Shown: positions 1 through 7,362, counted from the first letter of the stretch. The stretch is DNA of 21,206 nucleotides from Acidobacteriota bacterium (GCA_947465645.1 CANIBQ010000086.1:1-21206), one strand, 5' to 3'. Notes: generated from the letters alone by a model not told the origin. Numbers and translations: made by a program.

Positions 1-702
1 GCGGCGCAGGGCGGCTTTGGTCGTCGCGCGCTGAACCCGGCGGCCGGCAATCCTGCCTATACGAGCGACTTCGTCTTCACGCGGATCGCCTACGGCCGCG
101 GCCTCCAGGGCTTCCGCGGGTTCGGCGGATCGAGCTGGAACCACGATTATCCCGACGCCGACCTCTACCTCACGCAGGTGCTCGACGACCTGACGCGGAT
201 GCGCGTGCGTCCCGACCACAGCAACGTGATGGACCTCGCCGATCCGAGGATCTTCGAGAATCCGATCATCTACATCTCGGAGCCGGGGTTCTGGGGCCTG
301 GCCGAGTCCGACGTGCCGAAGCTGCGCGCCTACCTGCTCAAGGGCGGGTTCGTGATCTTCGACGACTTCGAGGGGCAGCAGTGGGACAACATGGCCCGGA
401 ACATGGCCCGCGCGCTGCCCGAGTACCGGTGGATCCCGCTCGACATCAATCATCCGATCTTCCACGCCTTCTTCGACGTGAAGGCGTTCGAGGTGCCGCA
501 CCCCAGCGTGCCGGTGCCGCCGAGGGTCTACGGCATGTTCGAGAACAACGACCCGAACCGCCGCATGATCGCGCTGGCGAACCACAACAGCGACGTGGCG
601 GAATACTGGGAATGGTCCGCCCGCGACATGTTTCCCGTCTCGGTCACCAGCGGCGCCTACCAGCTCGGCGTCAACTGGATCATCTACGGAATGACGCACT
701 AA
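1..702 (+). CDS. DUF4159 domain protein, 3' part (5' end outside window)
   Basis: The reading frame is open from the first base and ends at TAA 700-702, giving 233 visible residues. The N-terminus lies outside the window. Visible features typical of DUF4159 proteins are an FTRIAYGRG stretch near residue 26, a W-N-H-D-Y-P-D-A-D-L-Y segment around 46-56, and a long alpha/beta part with the hydrophobic strand FVIFDDFEG. DUF4159 proteins are usually exported and of unknown biochemical role; they often sit near von Willebrand A or MoxR-type genes, but no such partner is visible here. Because the family is typically little longer than this, probably only a signal peptide and a short linker are missing. 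A methionine codon at 196 is internal and is not the start. Function remains unassigned. Confidence 0.85.
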   Translation, partial: AAQGGFGRRALNPAAGNPAYTSDFVFTRIAYGRGLQGFRGFGGSSWNHDYPDADLYLTQVLDDLTRMRVRPDHSNVMDLADPRIFENPIIYISEPGFWGLAESDVPKLRAYLLKGGFVIFDDFEGQQWDNMARNMARALPEYRWIPLDINHPIFHAFFDVKAFEVPHPSVPVPPRVYGMFENNDPNRRMIALANHNSDVAEYWEWSARDMFPVSVTSGAYQLGVNWIIYGMTH

Positions 703-723
703 GCGGACGGGGCCACGAACGAC

Positions 724-735
724 TAAGATCAGTAC
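724..735 (+). promoter_or_regulatory. Candidate -10 box for a leaderless rhlE transcript
   Basis: TAAGAT at 724-729 is followed by six bases and then the GTG start at 736, so the expected transcription start falls on the start codon. No Shine-Dalgarno is present and no convincing -35 hexamer lies 16-18 nt upstream. The call rests on the same arrangement recurring before other genes in this window. Confidence 0.4.
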
Positions 736-2064
736 GTGCCCTTTGCAGATCTCAAGCTCCACCCTGACCTTCTGAAGGCCGTCCGCGAGCTCGGCTTCGT
801 CAAGCCTACTCCTATCCAGGACGACGCGATTCCACCGGCGCTGGCCGGCCGCGACGTGCTGGCGTGCGCGCAGACCGGCAGCGGCAAGACCGCGGCGTTT
901 CTGCTGCCGATCATTCATCGCCTGATCGAGAAGCCTCGCCGGACCACCCGGGCGCTCATCCTCACGCCTACCCGTGAGCTGGCCGCGCAGATTCTCGAGG
1001 ACCTCAACTCGCTCGCCGTCCATACCCCGATCTCAGGAGCGGCGGTGTACGGCGGCGTCGCGATGGGACCGCAGGAGCATGCCTTTCGCGCCGGGGTCGA
1101 CATCATGGTCGCGACGCCGGGCCGGCTGCTCGACCATTTCCGGTTGCCGTACGCCAAGCTCTCCGGCGTCGAGTATCTCGTCCTCGACGAGGCGGACCGG
1201 ATGCTCGACATGGGATTCCTGCCGGATATCCGGCGGGTGCTTCGTCACATCCCCACCAAGCGGCAGACGCTCTTCTTCAGCGCGACGATGCCCCAGCCGA
1301 TTGCGGTGCTGGCCAACGAGATGCTGAAGAACCCGGAGCAGATCAGGCTGCAGCGGCAGTCGGCGCCGGCGGTTGGCATTACGCAGGCGGTCTACCCGGT
1401 GCCGCAGGACCTCAAGGCCGCGCTGTTCGTGGCGCTGCTCGAACGCAACATCCTGCGCGAGGCGCTCGTCTTCACCCGGACGAAGCATCGCGCGAACCGT
1501 CTTGCCGAGCACCTGGTTCGAGCCGGGATCAACGCCGCCCGCATTCACGGCAACCGCTCGCAGGCGCAGCGTACCGAGGCGCTGGCCGGTTTCAAGAGCG
1601 GCAAGTACCGCGTGCTCGTCGCCACCGACATCGCCGCGCGCGGCATCGACGTGGAGGCGCTCAGCCACGTCGTCAACTTCGACGTGCCGGCGGTGCCGGA
1701 CGACTACATTCACCGCGTCGGACGCACCGGCCGCGCCGAAGCGACCGGCGACGCGTTTACCTTCGTCGCGCCAGAGGACGAAGGTGAGCTTCGCGCGATC
1801 GAGCGGGCGATCAACCGGACGCTGCCGCGCGTTACGCTGCCCGACTTCGATTACAAGGCTCGCGCGCAAGCGAGGCTGGAGATTCCGCTGGCCGAGCGGA
1901 TTGCCGCGATTCGCGCGCGCAAGTCGGACGAGCGCGCCCGTTCGAGAGCCAAGGCCGGCGGGGGACACCGAAAGGGAGAAGAGGCCTGGGCGAAACGAGC
2001 GCCCGGAGCTTCGCGTGCGCCCTCGCGCAATCGTCCTCCGTCGTCGTCGCGTCGGCGCCCGTGA
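736..2064 (+). CDS. rhlE: DEAD-box ATP-dependent RNA helicase, RhlE type
   Basis: This 442-residue protein is an ATP-driven RNA helicase that remodels structured RNA, as in ribosome assembly or RNA decay. The motifs occur in the expected order. The Q-motif region (GFVKPTPIQ) is at about 20-28, Walker A AQTGSGKT at 45-52, PTRELA near 80, the DEAD box in VLDEADRML near 151-154 and SAT near 182. The second RecA domain carries ARGID and ends with HRVGRTGRA near 326-334. After residue 385 comes a basic, Arg/Ser-rich, disordered tail typical of RhlE proteins and probably used for RNA binding. The start is GTG 736. No Shine-Dalgarno precedes it, but TAAGAT lies 6 nt upstream, so the mRNA may be leaderless. 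It lies 33 bp after the DUF4159 gene. The RhlE subclass is inferred from length and tail; the helicase call is secure. Confidence 0.93.
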   Translation: MPFADLKLHPDLLKAVRELGFVKPTPIQDDAIPPALAGRDVLACAQTGSGKTAAFLLPIIHRLIEKPRRTTRALILTPTRELAAQILEDLNSLAVHTPISGAAVYGGVAMGPQEHAFRAGVDIMVATPGRLLDHFRLPYAKLSGVEYLVLDEADRMLDMGFLPDIRRVLRHIPTKRQTLFFSATMPQPIAVLANEMLKNPEQIRLQRQSAPAVGITQAVYPVPQDLKAALFVALLERNILREALVFTRTKHRANRLAEHLVRAGINAARIHGNRSQAQRTEALAGFKSGKYRVLVATDIAARGIDVEALSHVVNFDVPAVPDDYIHRVGRTGRAEATGDAFTFVAPEDEGELRAIERAINRTLPRVTLPDFDYKARAQARLEIPLAERIAAIRARKSDERARSRAKAGGGHRKGEEAWAKRAPGASRAPSRNRPPSSSRRRP

Positions 2065-2078
2065 GCCATTACCCGCTG

Positions 2079-2090
2079 TAGGATGAGTGC
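2079..2090 (+). promoter_or_regulatory. Candidate -10 box for a leaderless CBS-like gene transcript
   Basis: TAGGAT at 2079-2084 ends six bases before the GTG start at 2091. This is the same spacing seen before the rhlE and SDR genes. It lies 15 bp after the rhlE stop, so read-through from rhlE is also possible. No good -35 element is visible. Confidence 0.35.
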
Positions 2091-3455
2091 GTGATTGCCG
2101 CGAATATTCTCGAGACGATCGGCCACACGCCGCTCGTACGCATCAACAAACTGACGCGCGGCGTCACCGAGGCCGACGTCCTCGCCAAGCTCGAGACGTT
2201 CAATCCCGGCAACTCCATCAAGGACCGCATGGCGGTCAAGATGATCGAGGAGGCCGAGCGCGCGGGGCAGCTCAAGCCCGGCGGGACGATCATCGAGGGC
2301 ACGTCGGGCAACACCGGCATGGGCCTCGCCATCGCGGCGGTCGTCAAGGGCTACAAGTGCATCTTCACGACGACCGACAAGCAATCGAAAGAAAAGATCG
2401 ACGCGCTCAAGGCGTTCGGCGCCGAAGTCATCGTCTGTCCCACCGACGTCGATCCCGAGGATCCGCGATCGTATTACTCGGTGTCGTCGAGGTTGGAGCG
2501 CGAGATTCCCAACTCGTGGAAGGCCAACCAGTACGACAACCTCGCGAATGCCCAGGCACATTACGAGCAGACGGGCCCTGAGATCTGGGAACAGACCGAG
2601 GGACGCATTACGCACCTGGTCTCCGGTGTCGGCACCGGCGGCACGATCACCGGCACCGGGCGCTACCTGAAGGAGCGTAATCCCGCGATCAAGCTGTGGG
2701 GCATCGATACCTACGGCTCCGTGTTCAAGAAGTACAAGGAGACCGGCGTCTTCGACAAGAACGAGATCTATCCGTACATCACCGAGGGTATCGGCGAGGA
2801 TTTCCTGCCGAAGAACGTCGACTTCAGCGTCATCGACCATTTCGAGAAGGTGACCGACAAGGACGCGGCGATCATGACGCGCCGCATCACGCGCGAGGAA
2901 GGCATCTTCGCCGGCAACTCCGCCGGCGCGGCGATGGCGGGCGTGATCCAGTTGAAGGACCACTTCAAGAAGGGCGACATGGTGGTCGTGATCTTCCACG
3001 ACCACGGGACCCGCTACCTCGCCAAGATGTACAACGACGAGTGGATGCGGGCGAAGGGTTTCCTCGAGGTCACCGGCATGACCGCGCGGGACCTGGTGGC
3101 GCTGGGCGTGTCGGGCGAGCTGTTCGCGGTCGAGGCGTCCCGCCCGGTCGAAGACGCGGTGCGCGTGATGAGCGACCACGACTTCTCGCAGATTTCCATC
3201 ACCCGCGACGGCCGCGTCGTCGGGTCGCTCAACGAGTCGCATCTGTACGCCGAGTTCGTGCGCGACCCGGGGATCAAGAAGAAGCCGGTCGACGCGATCA
3301 TGCAGCCGGCGTTTCCGTTTGCCGACATCTCGACGCCCGTGGAGCTGCTGTCGACGATGATCACCGCGGCGAATCCAGCGGTGCTGGTCCGCGACTTCAA
3401 GACCGAGAAAACGTTCATCATCACGATGTCGGACATCATCCGCGTCCTGACCTAA
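2091..3455 (+). CDS. Cystathionine beta-synthase / cysteine synthase with C-terminal CBS domain pair
   Basis: This 454-residue PLP enzyme of fold type II makes or rearranges thioether amino acids (serine or O-acetylserine plus a thiol or sulfide) in the cytoplasm. The PLP lysine is K44 in NPGNSIKDRMA. The substrate/cofactor loop TSGNTG is at 71-76 and the phosphate-binding GVGTGGT at 179-185. GNSAG lies at 275-279, and the residue-305 region reads HDHGTRYL. The catalytic part ends near 325, and residues about 330-454 form two CBS repeats that may bind an adenosyl ligand and regulate activity. The long catalytic domain with YITEGIGEDFLP (229-240) resembles cystathionine beta-synthase more than CysK, but sequence alone does not settle the substrate. 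The start is GTG 2091, with TAGGAT 6 nt upstream and no clear ribosome-binding site. It stands alone, with no sulfur-pathway neighbours. Confidence 0.9.
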   Translation: MIAANILETIGHTPLVRINKLTRGVTEADVLAKLETFNPGNSIKDRMAVKMIEEAERAGQLKPGGTIIEGTSGNTGMGLAIAAVVKGYKCIFTTTDKQSKEKIDALKAFGAEVIVCPTDVDPEDPRSYYSVSSRLEREIPNSWKANQYDNLANAQAHYEQTGPEIWEQTEGRITHLVSGVGTGGTITGTGRYLKERNPAIKLWGIDTYGSVFKKYKETGVFDKNEIYPYITEGIGEDFLPKNVDFSVIDHFEKVTDKDAAIMTRRITREEGIFAGNSAGAAMAGVIQLKDHFKKGDMVVVIFHDHGTRYLAKMYNDEWMRAKGFLEVTGMTARDLVALGVSGELFAVEASRPVEDAVRVMSDHDFSQISITRDGRVVGSLNESHLYAEFVRDPGIKKKPVDAIMQPAFPFADISTPVELLSTMITAANPAVLVRDFKTEKTFIITMSDIIRVLT

Positions 3456-3470
3456 TCGCAGGGGGCGCGC

Positions 3471-3497
3471 CGGCCGATTCCCGCCCGGAATCGGCCG
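3471..3497. terminator. Hairpin between convergent genes, possible bidirectional terminator
   Basis: Two perfectly complementary 11-bp arms (3471-3481 and 3487-3497) flank a 5-nt loop, 16 bp after the stop of the CBS-like gene and before the converging hydrolase. The position suits a terminator for either strand, but no T-run follows on either side. It may instead act as an RNA 3'-end barrier or with Rho. Confidence 0.45.
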
Positions 3498-3512
3498 ACT
3501 TCGGTGATCACG

Positions 3513-3541
3513 ACGTACGTAGTGTCCGGCTTCAGCCGGAC
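3513..3541 (-). repeat. Dispersed palindromic repeat (TCCGGCTGAAGCCGGA family), single copy
   Basis: Read on the minus strand, this is AGTCCGGCTGAAGCCGGACA followed by CTACGTACGT. It matches the units of the array at 5806-5957. The core can fold into an 8-bp stem (GTCCGGCT/AGCCGGAC). It lies just outside the hydrolase stop codon and is the first of four loci of this family between 3.5 and 6 kb. Confidence 0.85.
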
Positions 3542-3548
3542 TTGATGC

Positions 3549-4412
3549 TCAGGCCAGCGCTTTTCCGTAGAGCGCGAGCAGGCGGCTCCACGCCTTTTCG
3601 GCCTGGGGCTCGTTGTAGACCTGCGAGTCCGGGGGGCACCAGCCGTGCGCGGCGTTCGCGTAGACCTCGATTTCCGCGGGAAGGTTTACCTTGGCGAACG
3701 TCTCCTTCAGGACATTCTTCTCATCGGGCGACCGCATGTCGTCGTTGGCGGCGATCGCGATGAGGAGTTGCGCCCTGGTCTTCGCGGCCTGAAGGTGCGG
3801 ACTGTTCGGCATGTTGGTCACGAGTCCGCCGCCGTGGAACGAGGCGACCGCACCGACGCGATCGGGTGCCGCAGCCGCGGTGCGCATGGCAATCGGGCCG
3901 CCCATGCAATACCCCTGCGTGCCGATCTTCCGGTTCTTCGCCACCGACGCCTGTCGATCGAGCCACGCGATGAACGCCTTTGCATCGGTCGTCTGCGTCG
4001 TCTCGTTCAGTGCCTGCGCGAGCGGCATCAGCGATGGAATCGGGGTGGCGGAGCCCTTGTCCGCGGTCGGGGCCTTCCTGACCCGATAGAACGGATTCAC
4101 CACGAGCACCGAATAACCCGTTTCGGCGAGCCGCTTGCCCATCTGCCGGAATGCCGGCCGCAGCCCGAAGATGTCCGGCCACACGAGGACGGCCGGAGCC
4201 GTACCGGTTACCGGGTGCACGAAGTAAGCGTCGGCGGTGCCGTCCGGCGTCGTCACGGTCACTTCCGATTCGGTGACCGCGACCGCATCGACCACCTGCG
4301 GCAGCATCATCGCCACGCCCGCTCCCAGGAGGACGCCGAATTGCCGCCGTGTCACCATCCCGCGCGCTTCGAACTCCTGCCGATCTTTTTCAAACTGATC
4401 CTGATCGCACAT
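3549..4412 (-). CDS. Dienelactone hydrolase family protein with Tat signal
   Basis: This 287-residue alpha/beta-hydrolase belongs to the dienelactone hydrolase family, which opens lactone or ester bonds. The catalytic triad is visible: nucleophile C169 in GYCMGG, D224 or D225 in AANDDMRSPDE, and H256 in NAAHGW. The N-terminus has a twin-arginine signal (TRRQFGVLL, arginines 22-23) followed by a hydrophobic stretch to about residue 40, so export folded to the periplasm is likely. The frame is open further upstream to 4616. ATG 4412 is chosen because AAGGAG (4418-4423) precedes it at six bases, and the upstream extension is unlike the family and runs through a repeat. The true substrate is unknown. 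The gene stands alone and converges on the CBS-like gene. Confidence 0.88.
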   Translation of the reverse strand: MCDQDQFEKDRQEFEARGMVTRRQFGVLLGAGVAMMLPQVVDAVAVTESEVTVTTPDGTADAYFVHPVTGTAPAVLVWPDIFGLRPAFRQMGKRLAETGYSVLVVNPFYRVRKAPTADKGSATPIPSLMPLAQALNETTQTTDAKAFIAWLDRQASVAKNRKIGTQGYCMGGPIAMRTAAAAPDRVGAVASFHGGGLVTNMPNSPHLQAAKTRAQLLIAIAANDDMRSPDEKNVLKETFAKVNLPAEIEVYANAAHGWCPPDSQVYNEPQAEKAWSRLLALYGKALA

Positions 4413-4417
4413 ATTCG

Positions 4418-4423
4418 CTCCTT
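4418..4423 (-). promoter_or_regulatory. Shine-Dalgarno AAGGAG that fixes the hydrolase start
   Basis: On the minus strand AAGGAG lies six bases before ATG 4412. It decides against the longer open frame that begins at 4616 and adds 68 residues of non-family sequence. Confidence 0.8.
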
Positions 4424-4512
4424 GTCGACACCGACCGTGCGGCAGACCCACACGCGGACCGAGACACTCTATAACGATTGGCTGGCCCCGGATGCATGGA
4501 GTCGGCGGAGGC

Positions 4513-4562
4513 ACGTAGTGTCCGGCTTTCCTGGCCTGAGCGAAGTCGAAGGCAGCCGGACC
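4513..4562 (-). repeat. Composite repeat: one palindromic element inside another
   Basis: The left arm ACGTAGTGTCCGGCT (4513-4527) and right arm AGCCGGACC (4554-4562) are the two halves of the repeat seen intact at 3513-3541. The usual 2-nt loop is replaced by 26 bases (4528-4553). These contain GCCTGAGCGAAGTCGAAGGC, a second short repeat type that I recall as widespread in bacterial genomes. Confidence 0.7.
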
Positions 4563-4806
4563 GTAAGACTCGGCATCCCCGCGGCGGCAATCGACTGATT
4601 CAAGAGCTGCCGTCATTCTAGGTAGGTTGCGACAGGCTGCACCGAAACGACGTTATGCAGGTCGGCCTAATCCAGCAGCTCCCGCACCGGCTCCCGTCCC
4701 GAACGTCTGGGAGCGCAGGACTTCTTCGGAACTGGACGTGGGCCGTCTTACGCTATGCTGCGAGGCGCACAGAAGTATCCAGATAGGCAGGTCGGTCTAC
4801 TACTAG

Positions 4807-5443
4807 TTGGGCGTCATACTCGAAACAGAGAGGCAATATGAAACTATTGCTGTCGCTGCTGGCGATGCTGATTCTGGGCGGTGAGGCATGGCCGGCGGCT
4901 GCGCAGTCTACGGGAGGCGCGGCAGCCCAGCTAGTCGGCACATGGCGACTCGTCTCTGCTACTCAGCGCATGGCTGATGGGACCGTACGGCCGGATCCGC
5001 AGACCGGACCCAGGGGTAGTGGTTACATCATGTACGGCGAGACCGGACGCATGTGCGCCGTGCTCGCGAATCCCGATCGACCGAAATGGAAATCGGAGAC
5101 AGCGCCCCTCGAAGCAGAGGTGCGAGCGGCCTTCGACGGCTTGGTTGCGTACTGCGGCACCTACGAAGTCAACGAAGCCGAAGGATATGTCGTCCATCAC
5201 ATCGAAATAGACAGAGTGCCGAACCTTGCGGGGACTGACCGGAAGCGGTACTTCGCCCTTTCTGGAGGCCGACTTGTGCTGCGTCCTACGCCACCACTAC
5301 CGGCGGGTGTGCAGGAGTGGACCGTGGAGTGGGAGCGCGTCACCAGAAAGTGAAAGAAGAAACCAGTGGTAGATCGTGACGCCCAACATCGCATGCAGCC
5401 GACGGCGCAAGCGAATCTGGCGCGCCGCGGCTGATGCGTGGCG
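4807..5443 (+). mobile_element. Solitary integron gene cassette (lipocalin-like gene plus attC)
   Basis: The 5' edge is G/TTGGGC (4806-4812), matching the integron core GTTRRRY with the cut after G. The only gene starts 26 bp after this core, and the attC at 5381-5443 begins 27 bp after its stop. The attC left core GCCCAAC is the exact complement of GTTGGGC at the other end of the cassette, so a circularised cassette would have a complete attC. At the right junction only the G of the core is cassette DNA; the following TTCATT does not fit the core and is taken to be host DNA. No integron integrase and no second cassette are visible. See the finding for tests. Confidence 0.72.
4838..5353 (+). 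CDS. Secreted lipocalin-like domain protein (cassette-borne)
   Basis: This is a 171-residue protein. Residues 1-22 form a classical signal peptide (MK, a Leu-rich core, then PAAAQ), so it is probably periplasmic or secreted. The mature part begins with LVGTWRLVS (32-40), then an ADGTVRPDP segment and a GYIMYGETGRMCAVL strand. These match the bacterial lipocalin-like domain family, small beta-barrels of unknown ligand. The C-terminus ends with the strand pattern EWTVEWERV. A purine-rich GAGAGG lies six bases before ATG 4838. The gene has no operon partner and is tightly bracketed by integron recombination sequences, so it likely arrived as a mobile cassette. Expression from a local promoter is not evident; cassettes normally rely on an upstream Pc promoter. 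Confidence 0.82.
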   Translation: MKLLLSLLAMLILGGEAWPAAAQSTGGAAAQLVGTWRLVSATQRMADGTVRPDPQTGPRGSGYIMYGETGRMCAVLANPDRPKWKSETAPLEAEVRAAFDGLVAYCGTYEVNEAEGYVVHHIEIDRVPNLAGTDRKRYFALSGGRLVLRPTPPLPAGVQEWTVEWERVTRK

Positions 5444-5449
5444 TTCATT
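5381..5449 (+). repeat. attC recombination site (right core replaced by host sequence)
   Basis: The left core GCCCAAC is at 5381-5387. Paired arms follow: CGCAT (5390-5394) with ATGCG (5434-5438), CAGCCG (5396-5401) with CGGCTG (5428-5433), and CGGCGC (5403-5408) with GCGCCG (5422-5427). The single bases G5395 and A5402 are left unpaired on one arm, the extrahelical-base pattern typical of attC. The terminal loop is 13 nt. The right core reads GTTCATT (5443-5449) instead of GTTGGGC. Confidence 0.72.
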
Positions 5450-5470
5450 GTAGTCCCCCGATGTGACCGC

Positions 5471-5491
5471 TAAAGCCGGACACTTCGTACG
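5471..5491 (+). repeat. Degenerate copy of the AAGCCGGACACTACGTAC repeat
   Basis: TAAAGCCGGACACTTCGTACG matches the 25-bp array unit with two or three differences. It lies in the 182-bp gap between the lipocalin-like gene and the VOC gene, to the right of the cassette junction. The rest of that gap shows nothing else recognisable besides the attC. Confidence 0.65.
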
Positions 5492-5535
5492 CGGACGGTG
5501 AAGGTCGCGCCGCAACAAAGCAGTGTCGGTGCCAG

Positions 5536-5787
5536 TTAGCCTTGCGGCGTCGACGCCTTCATGCGCTTTTCCATCTCTTCGTTCGACACGTCCTCGACGT
5601 GGGTCGACATCCACCACAGGTTGCCGCACAGATCCTTTACGCAGCCGTGGCGGTCGCCGTAGAACTGCGTCTTCGGCTCCTGAACTGACGTCGCGCCGGC
5701 GGCGAGGGCCTGGCGATACGACGGATCGCAGTCGGTGAGATACGGGGTGATGGTGTGGAAGCCATCGAGCACCGGGGTAATTGCCAA
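5536..5787 (-). pseudogene. VOC (PhnB-like glyoxalase superfamily) gene with internal in-frame deletion
   Basis: The 83 residues begin like a PhnB-type VOC protein (GFHTITPYLT, about 9-18). They then jump straight to the second module: DPSYRQALAAGATSVQEP, QFYGDRHGCVKD, and GNLWWMSTHVEDVSNEEMEKRM at the C-terminus. Full-length relatives have about 140-150 residues, so roughly 60 residues covering most of the first beta-alpha-beta module are absent without loss of frame. The start is TTG 5787, supported by AAGGAG (5792-5797) four bases upstream. A single VOC module could still dimerise, so activity is not excluded, but a decayed gene is the simpler reading. The remaining frame has no stop or frameshift. 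The repeat array begins about 20 bp upstream of its start. Confidence 0.65.
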
Positions 5788-5805
5788 GGGACTCCTTCAC
5801 GGTCC

Positions 5806-5957
5806 GGCTGAAGCCGGACACTACGTACGTGACTGAAGCCGGACACTACGTACGTGACTGAAGCCGGACACTACGTTCGGTCTGGCTGAAGCCGGACACT
5901 ACGTACGTGACTGAAGCCGGACACTACGTACGTGGCTGAAGCCGGACGCTACGTACA
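5806..5957 (+). repeat. Tandem array of six 25-bp repeats
   Basis: The core CTGAAGCCGGACACTACGT starts at 5808, 5833, 5858, 5886, 5911 and 5936. The spacing is 25, 25, 28, 25 and 25 bp. The linker is ACGTGA or a close variant; one junction carries a 3-bp expansion (TCGGTCTGG). Copy 6 has GACGCT for GACACT. Copy 1 keeps the full palindrome TCCGGCTGAAGCCGGA, while internal copies have GACTGAAGCC and lack the left arm. The array fills the space between the pntB stop and the leader of the VOC gene. Confidence 0.93.
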
Positions 5958-5961
5958 CGTA

Positions 5962-7362
5962 CTAGTCGAGTGCCTTGACGATGTCCTCGACCACTTTCTT
6001 GGCGTCGCCGAACACCATCATCGTCCGGTCCATGTAGAAGAGGGGATTGTCCACGCCTGCGTAGCCGGACGCCATCGAGCGCTTGTTGACGATGACGGTA
6101 CGCGCCTTGTGCGCCTCGAGGATCGGCATCCCATAGATCGGGCTGCCGGACGTTTCGGCGAGCGGGTTGACGACGTCGTTGGCGCCGAGGACGAAGGCCA
6201 CGTCGGTGGATCCGAAGTCACCGTTGATGTCTTCCATCTCGGACACCTGGTCGTAGGGCACCTCCGCCTCCGCCAGCAGGACGTTCATGTGACCGGGCAT
6301 GCGTCCCGCGACCGGATGGATGGCGTAGCGGACGTTCACGCCCTTCGCGGTCAGTTTCTGCGCCATCTCCTTCACCGCGTGCTGCGCGCGGCCGACGGCC
6401 AGTCCGTAGCCCGGCACGATGATGACGCTGTCGGCGCTTCCGAGGAGAAACGCGACGTCCTCGGCCGAGCCGGATTTCACGGGGCGCTGTTCCGTCGATG
6501 TGGCAGTGGCGCCCTCGGCGCCGCCAAATCCGCCAAGGATGACGCTGAAGAACGACCGGTTCATCGCGCGGCACATGATGTACGAGAGGATCGCGCCCGA
6601 CGACCCCACCAGCGAGCCGGCGATGATCAGCATCGTGTTGTTGAGCGAGAACCCGATGCCCGCGGCCGCCCAGCCGGAGTAGCTGTTCAGCATCGAGATC
6701 ACGACCGGCATGTCCGCGCCGCCGATCGGAATGATGATGAGCACGCCAAGCAGGAAGGCGATCGCCGTCAGGGTGGAGAAAGCCGGCCACTGGTTGGAGG
6801 GCGCCGCGTCCAGGAACAGGTAGCCGGCCCCCAGCATCGCGATCGCGAGCGCCAGGTTCAGGATGTGCTGTCCCGGAAACACCACCGGTGCGCTCGAGAA
6901 CAGTCGGCTGTACTTGCCGAGTCCCGCCAGCTTTCCAAACGCGATGACCGAACCCGAGAAGGTGATCGCACCGACGAACGTGCCGATGAACAGCTCGATC
7001 TTGTTGCCGGTCGGAACCGGGTACTCCACGTTGAACGCCGTCGGGTTCGTCAGCACGGCGATCGCGATGAGCACCGCGGCCAGTCCGACGAGCGAGTGCA
7101 TCGCCGCCACCAGCTCGGGCATCTGCGTCATCTGCACCCGCTTGGCGATGACCACGCCAATGGTGCCGCCGACGGCCATCGCTGCCAGCGCAAGGTCGAC
7201 GCGTCGCGTGATCGAGAGCGTGATGAGCACCGCGAGCGCCATCCCGATCATGCCGAGCGTGTTGCCACGTCTCGCGGTCTCGGGATGCGACAGGCCTCGC
7301 AGGGCCAGGATGAAGAGGACGCTTGCCGCCAGATACGACAAGGCGACCTGGTTGGCTGTCAT
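5962..7362 (-). CDS. pntB: NAD(P) transhydrogenase subunit beta
   Basis: This 466-residue inner-membrane subunit couples proton entry to hydride transfer from NADH to NADP+, supplying NADPH. Residues about 1-265 hold eight or nine hydrophobic helices. H89 in AAMHSLVGL and D217 in IGGADMPVV occupy the places of the E. coli residues linked to the proton path. After a linker (about 266-300), the NADP(H)-binding domain III carries [15 protein letters not shown] (318-332), GANDVVNP (393-400) and [17 protein letters not shown] (427-443). The length equals the usual family length. The start ATG 7362 overlaps the end of pntA2 by 4 bp (ATGA), so translation is coupled. It is the last gene of the pnt operon and is followed by the 25-bp repeat array. 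Confidence 0.97.
   Translation of the reverse strand: MTANQVALSYLAASVLFILALRGLSHPETARRGNTLGMIGMALAVLITLSITRRVDLALAAMAVGGTIGVVIAKRVQMTQMPELVAAMHSLVGLAAVLIAIAVLTNPTAFNVEYPVPTGNKIELFIGTFVGAITFSGSVIAFGKLAGLGKYSRLFSSAPVVFPGQHILNLALAIAMLGAGYLFLDAAPSNQWPAFSTLTAIAFLLGVLIIIPIGGADMPVVISMLNSYSGWAAAGIGFSLNNTMLIIAGSLVGSSGAILSYIMCRAMNRSFFSVILGGFGGAEGATATSTEQRPVKSGSAEDVAFLLGSADSVIIVPGYGLAVGRAQHAVKEMAQKLTAKGVNVRYAIHPVAGRMPGHMNVLLAEAEVPYDQVSEMEDINGDFGSTDVAFVLGANDVVNPLAETSGSPIYGMPILEAHKARTVIVNKRSMASGYAGVDNPLFYMDRTMMVFGDAKKVVEDIVKALD

Larger units (their letters stand above)
4413..4806. other. 394-bp non-coding gap upstream of the hydrolase
   Basis: No convincing gene lies here. From left to right it holds the hydrolase leader and its AAGGAG site, the composite palindromic repeat at 4513-4562, and about 240 bp without recognisable genes. 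Within the latter, a 13-bp sequence GCAGGTCGGyCTA occurs twice in direct orientation (4657-4669 and 4787-4799). The last base, G4806, is the proposed insertion point of the gene cassette to the right. Confidence 0.7.

Noticed and set aside
1851..3242. A 463-codon minus-strand frame opposite the CBS-like gene, and similar frames at 10438-11745 and 18303-19898
   Set aside because: All mirror real genes on the other strand and show only composition bias (strings of D-R-H-R-V residues), with no motifs or start signals.
4413..4616. N-terminal extension of the dienelactone hydrolase from ATG 4616
   Set aside because: The extra 68 residues resemble no family sequence, run through an intergenic repeat, and a strong AAGGAG precedes the internal ATG 4412 that places the Tat signal at the N-terminus.
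4651..4660. A second integron core (GTTATGC) upstream of the cassette
   Set aside because: GTTATGC does not fit GTTRRRY, and no paired left core or arms could be found in the preceding 100 bp.
5806..5957. CRISPR array
   Set aside because: Units are contiguous 25-bp tandem repeats without unique spacers, and no cas gene is nearby.
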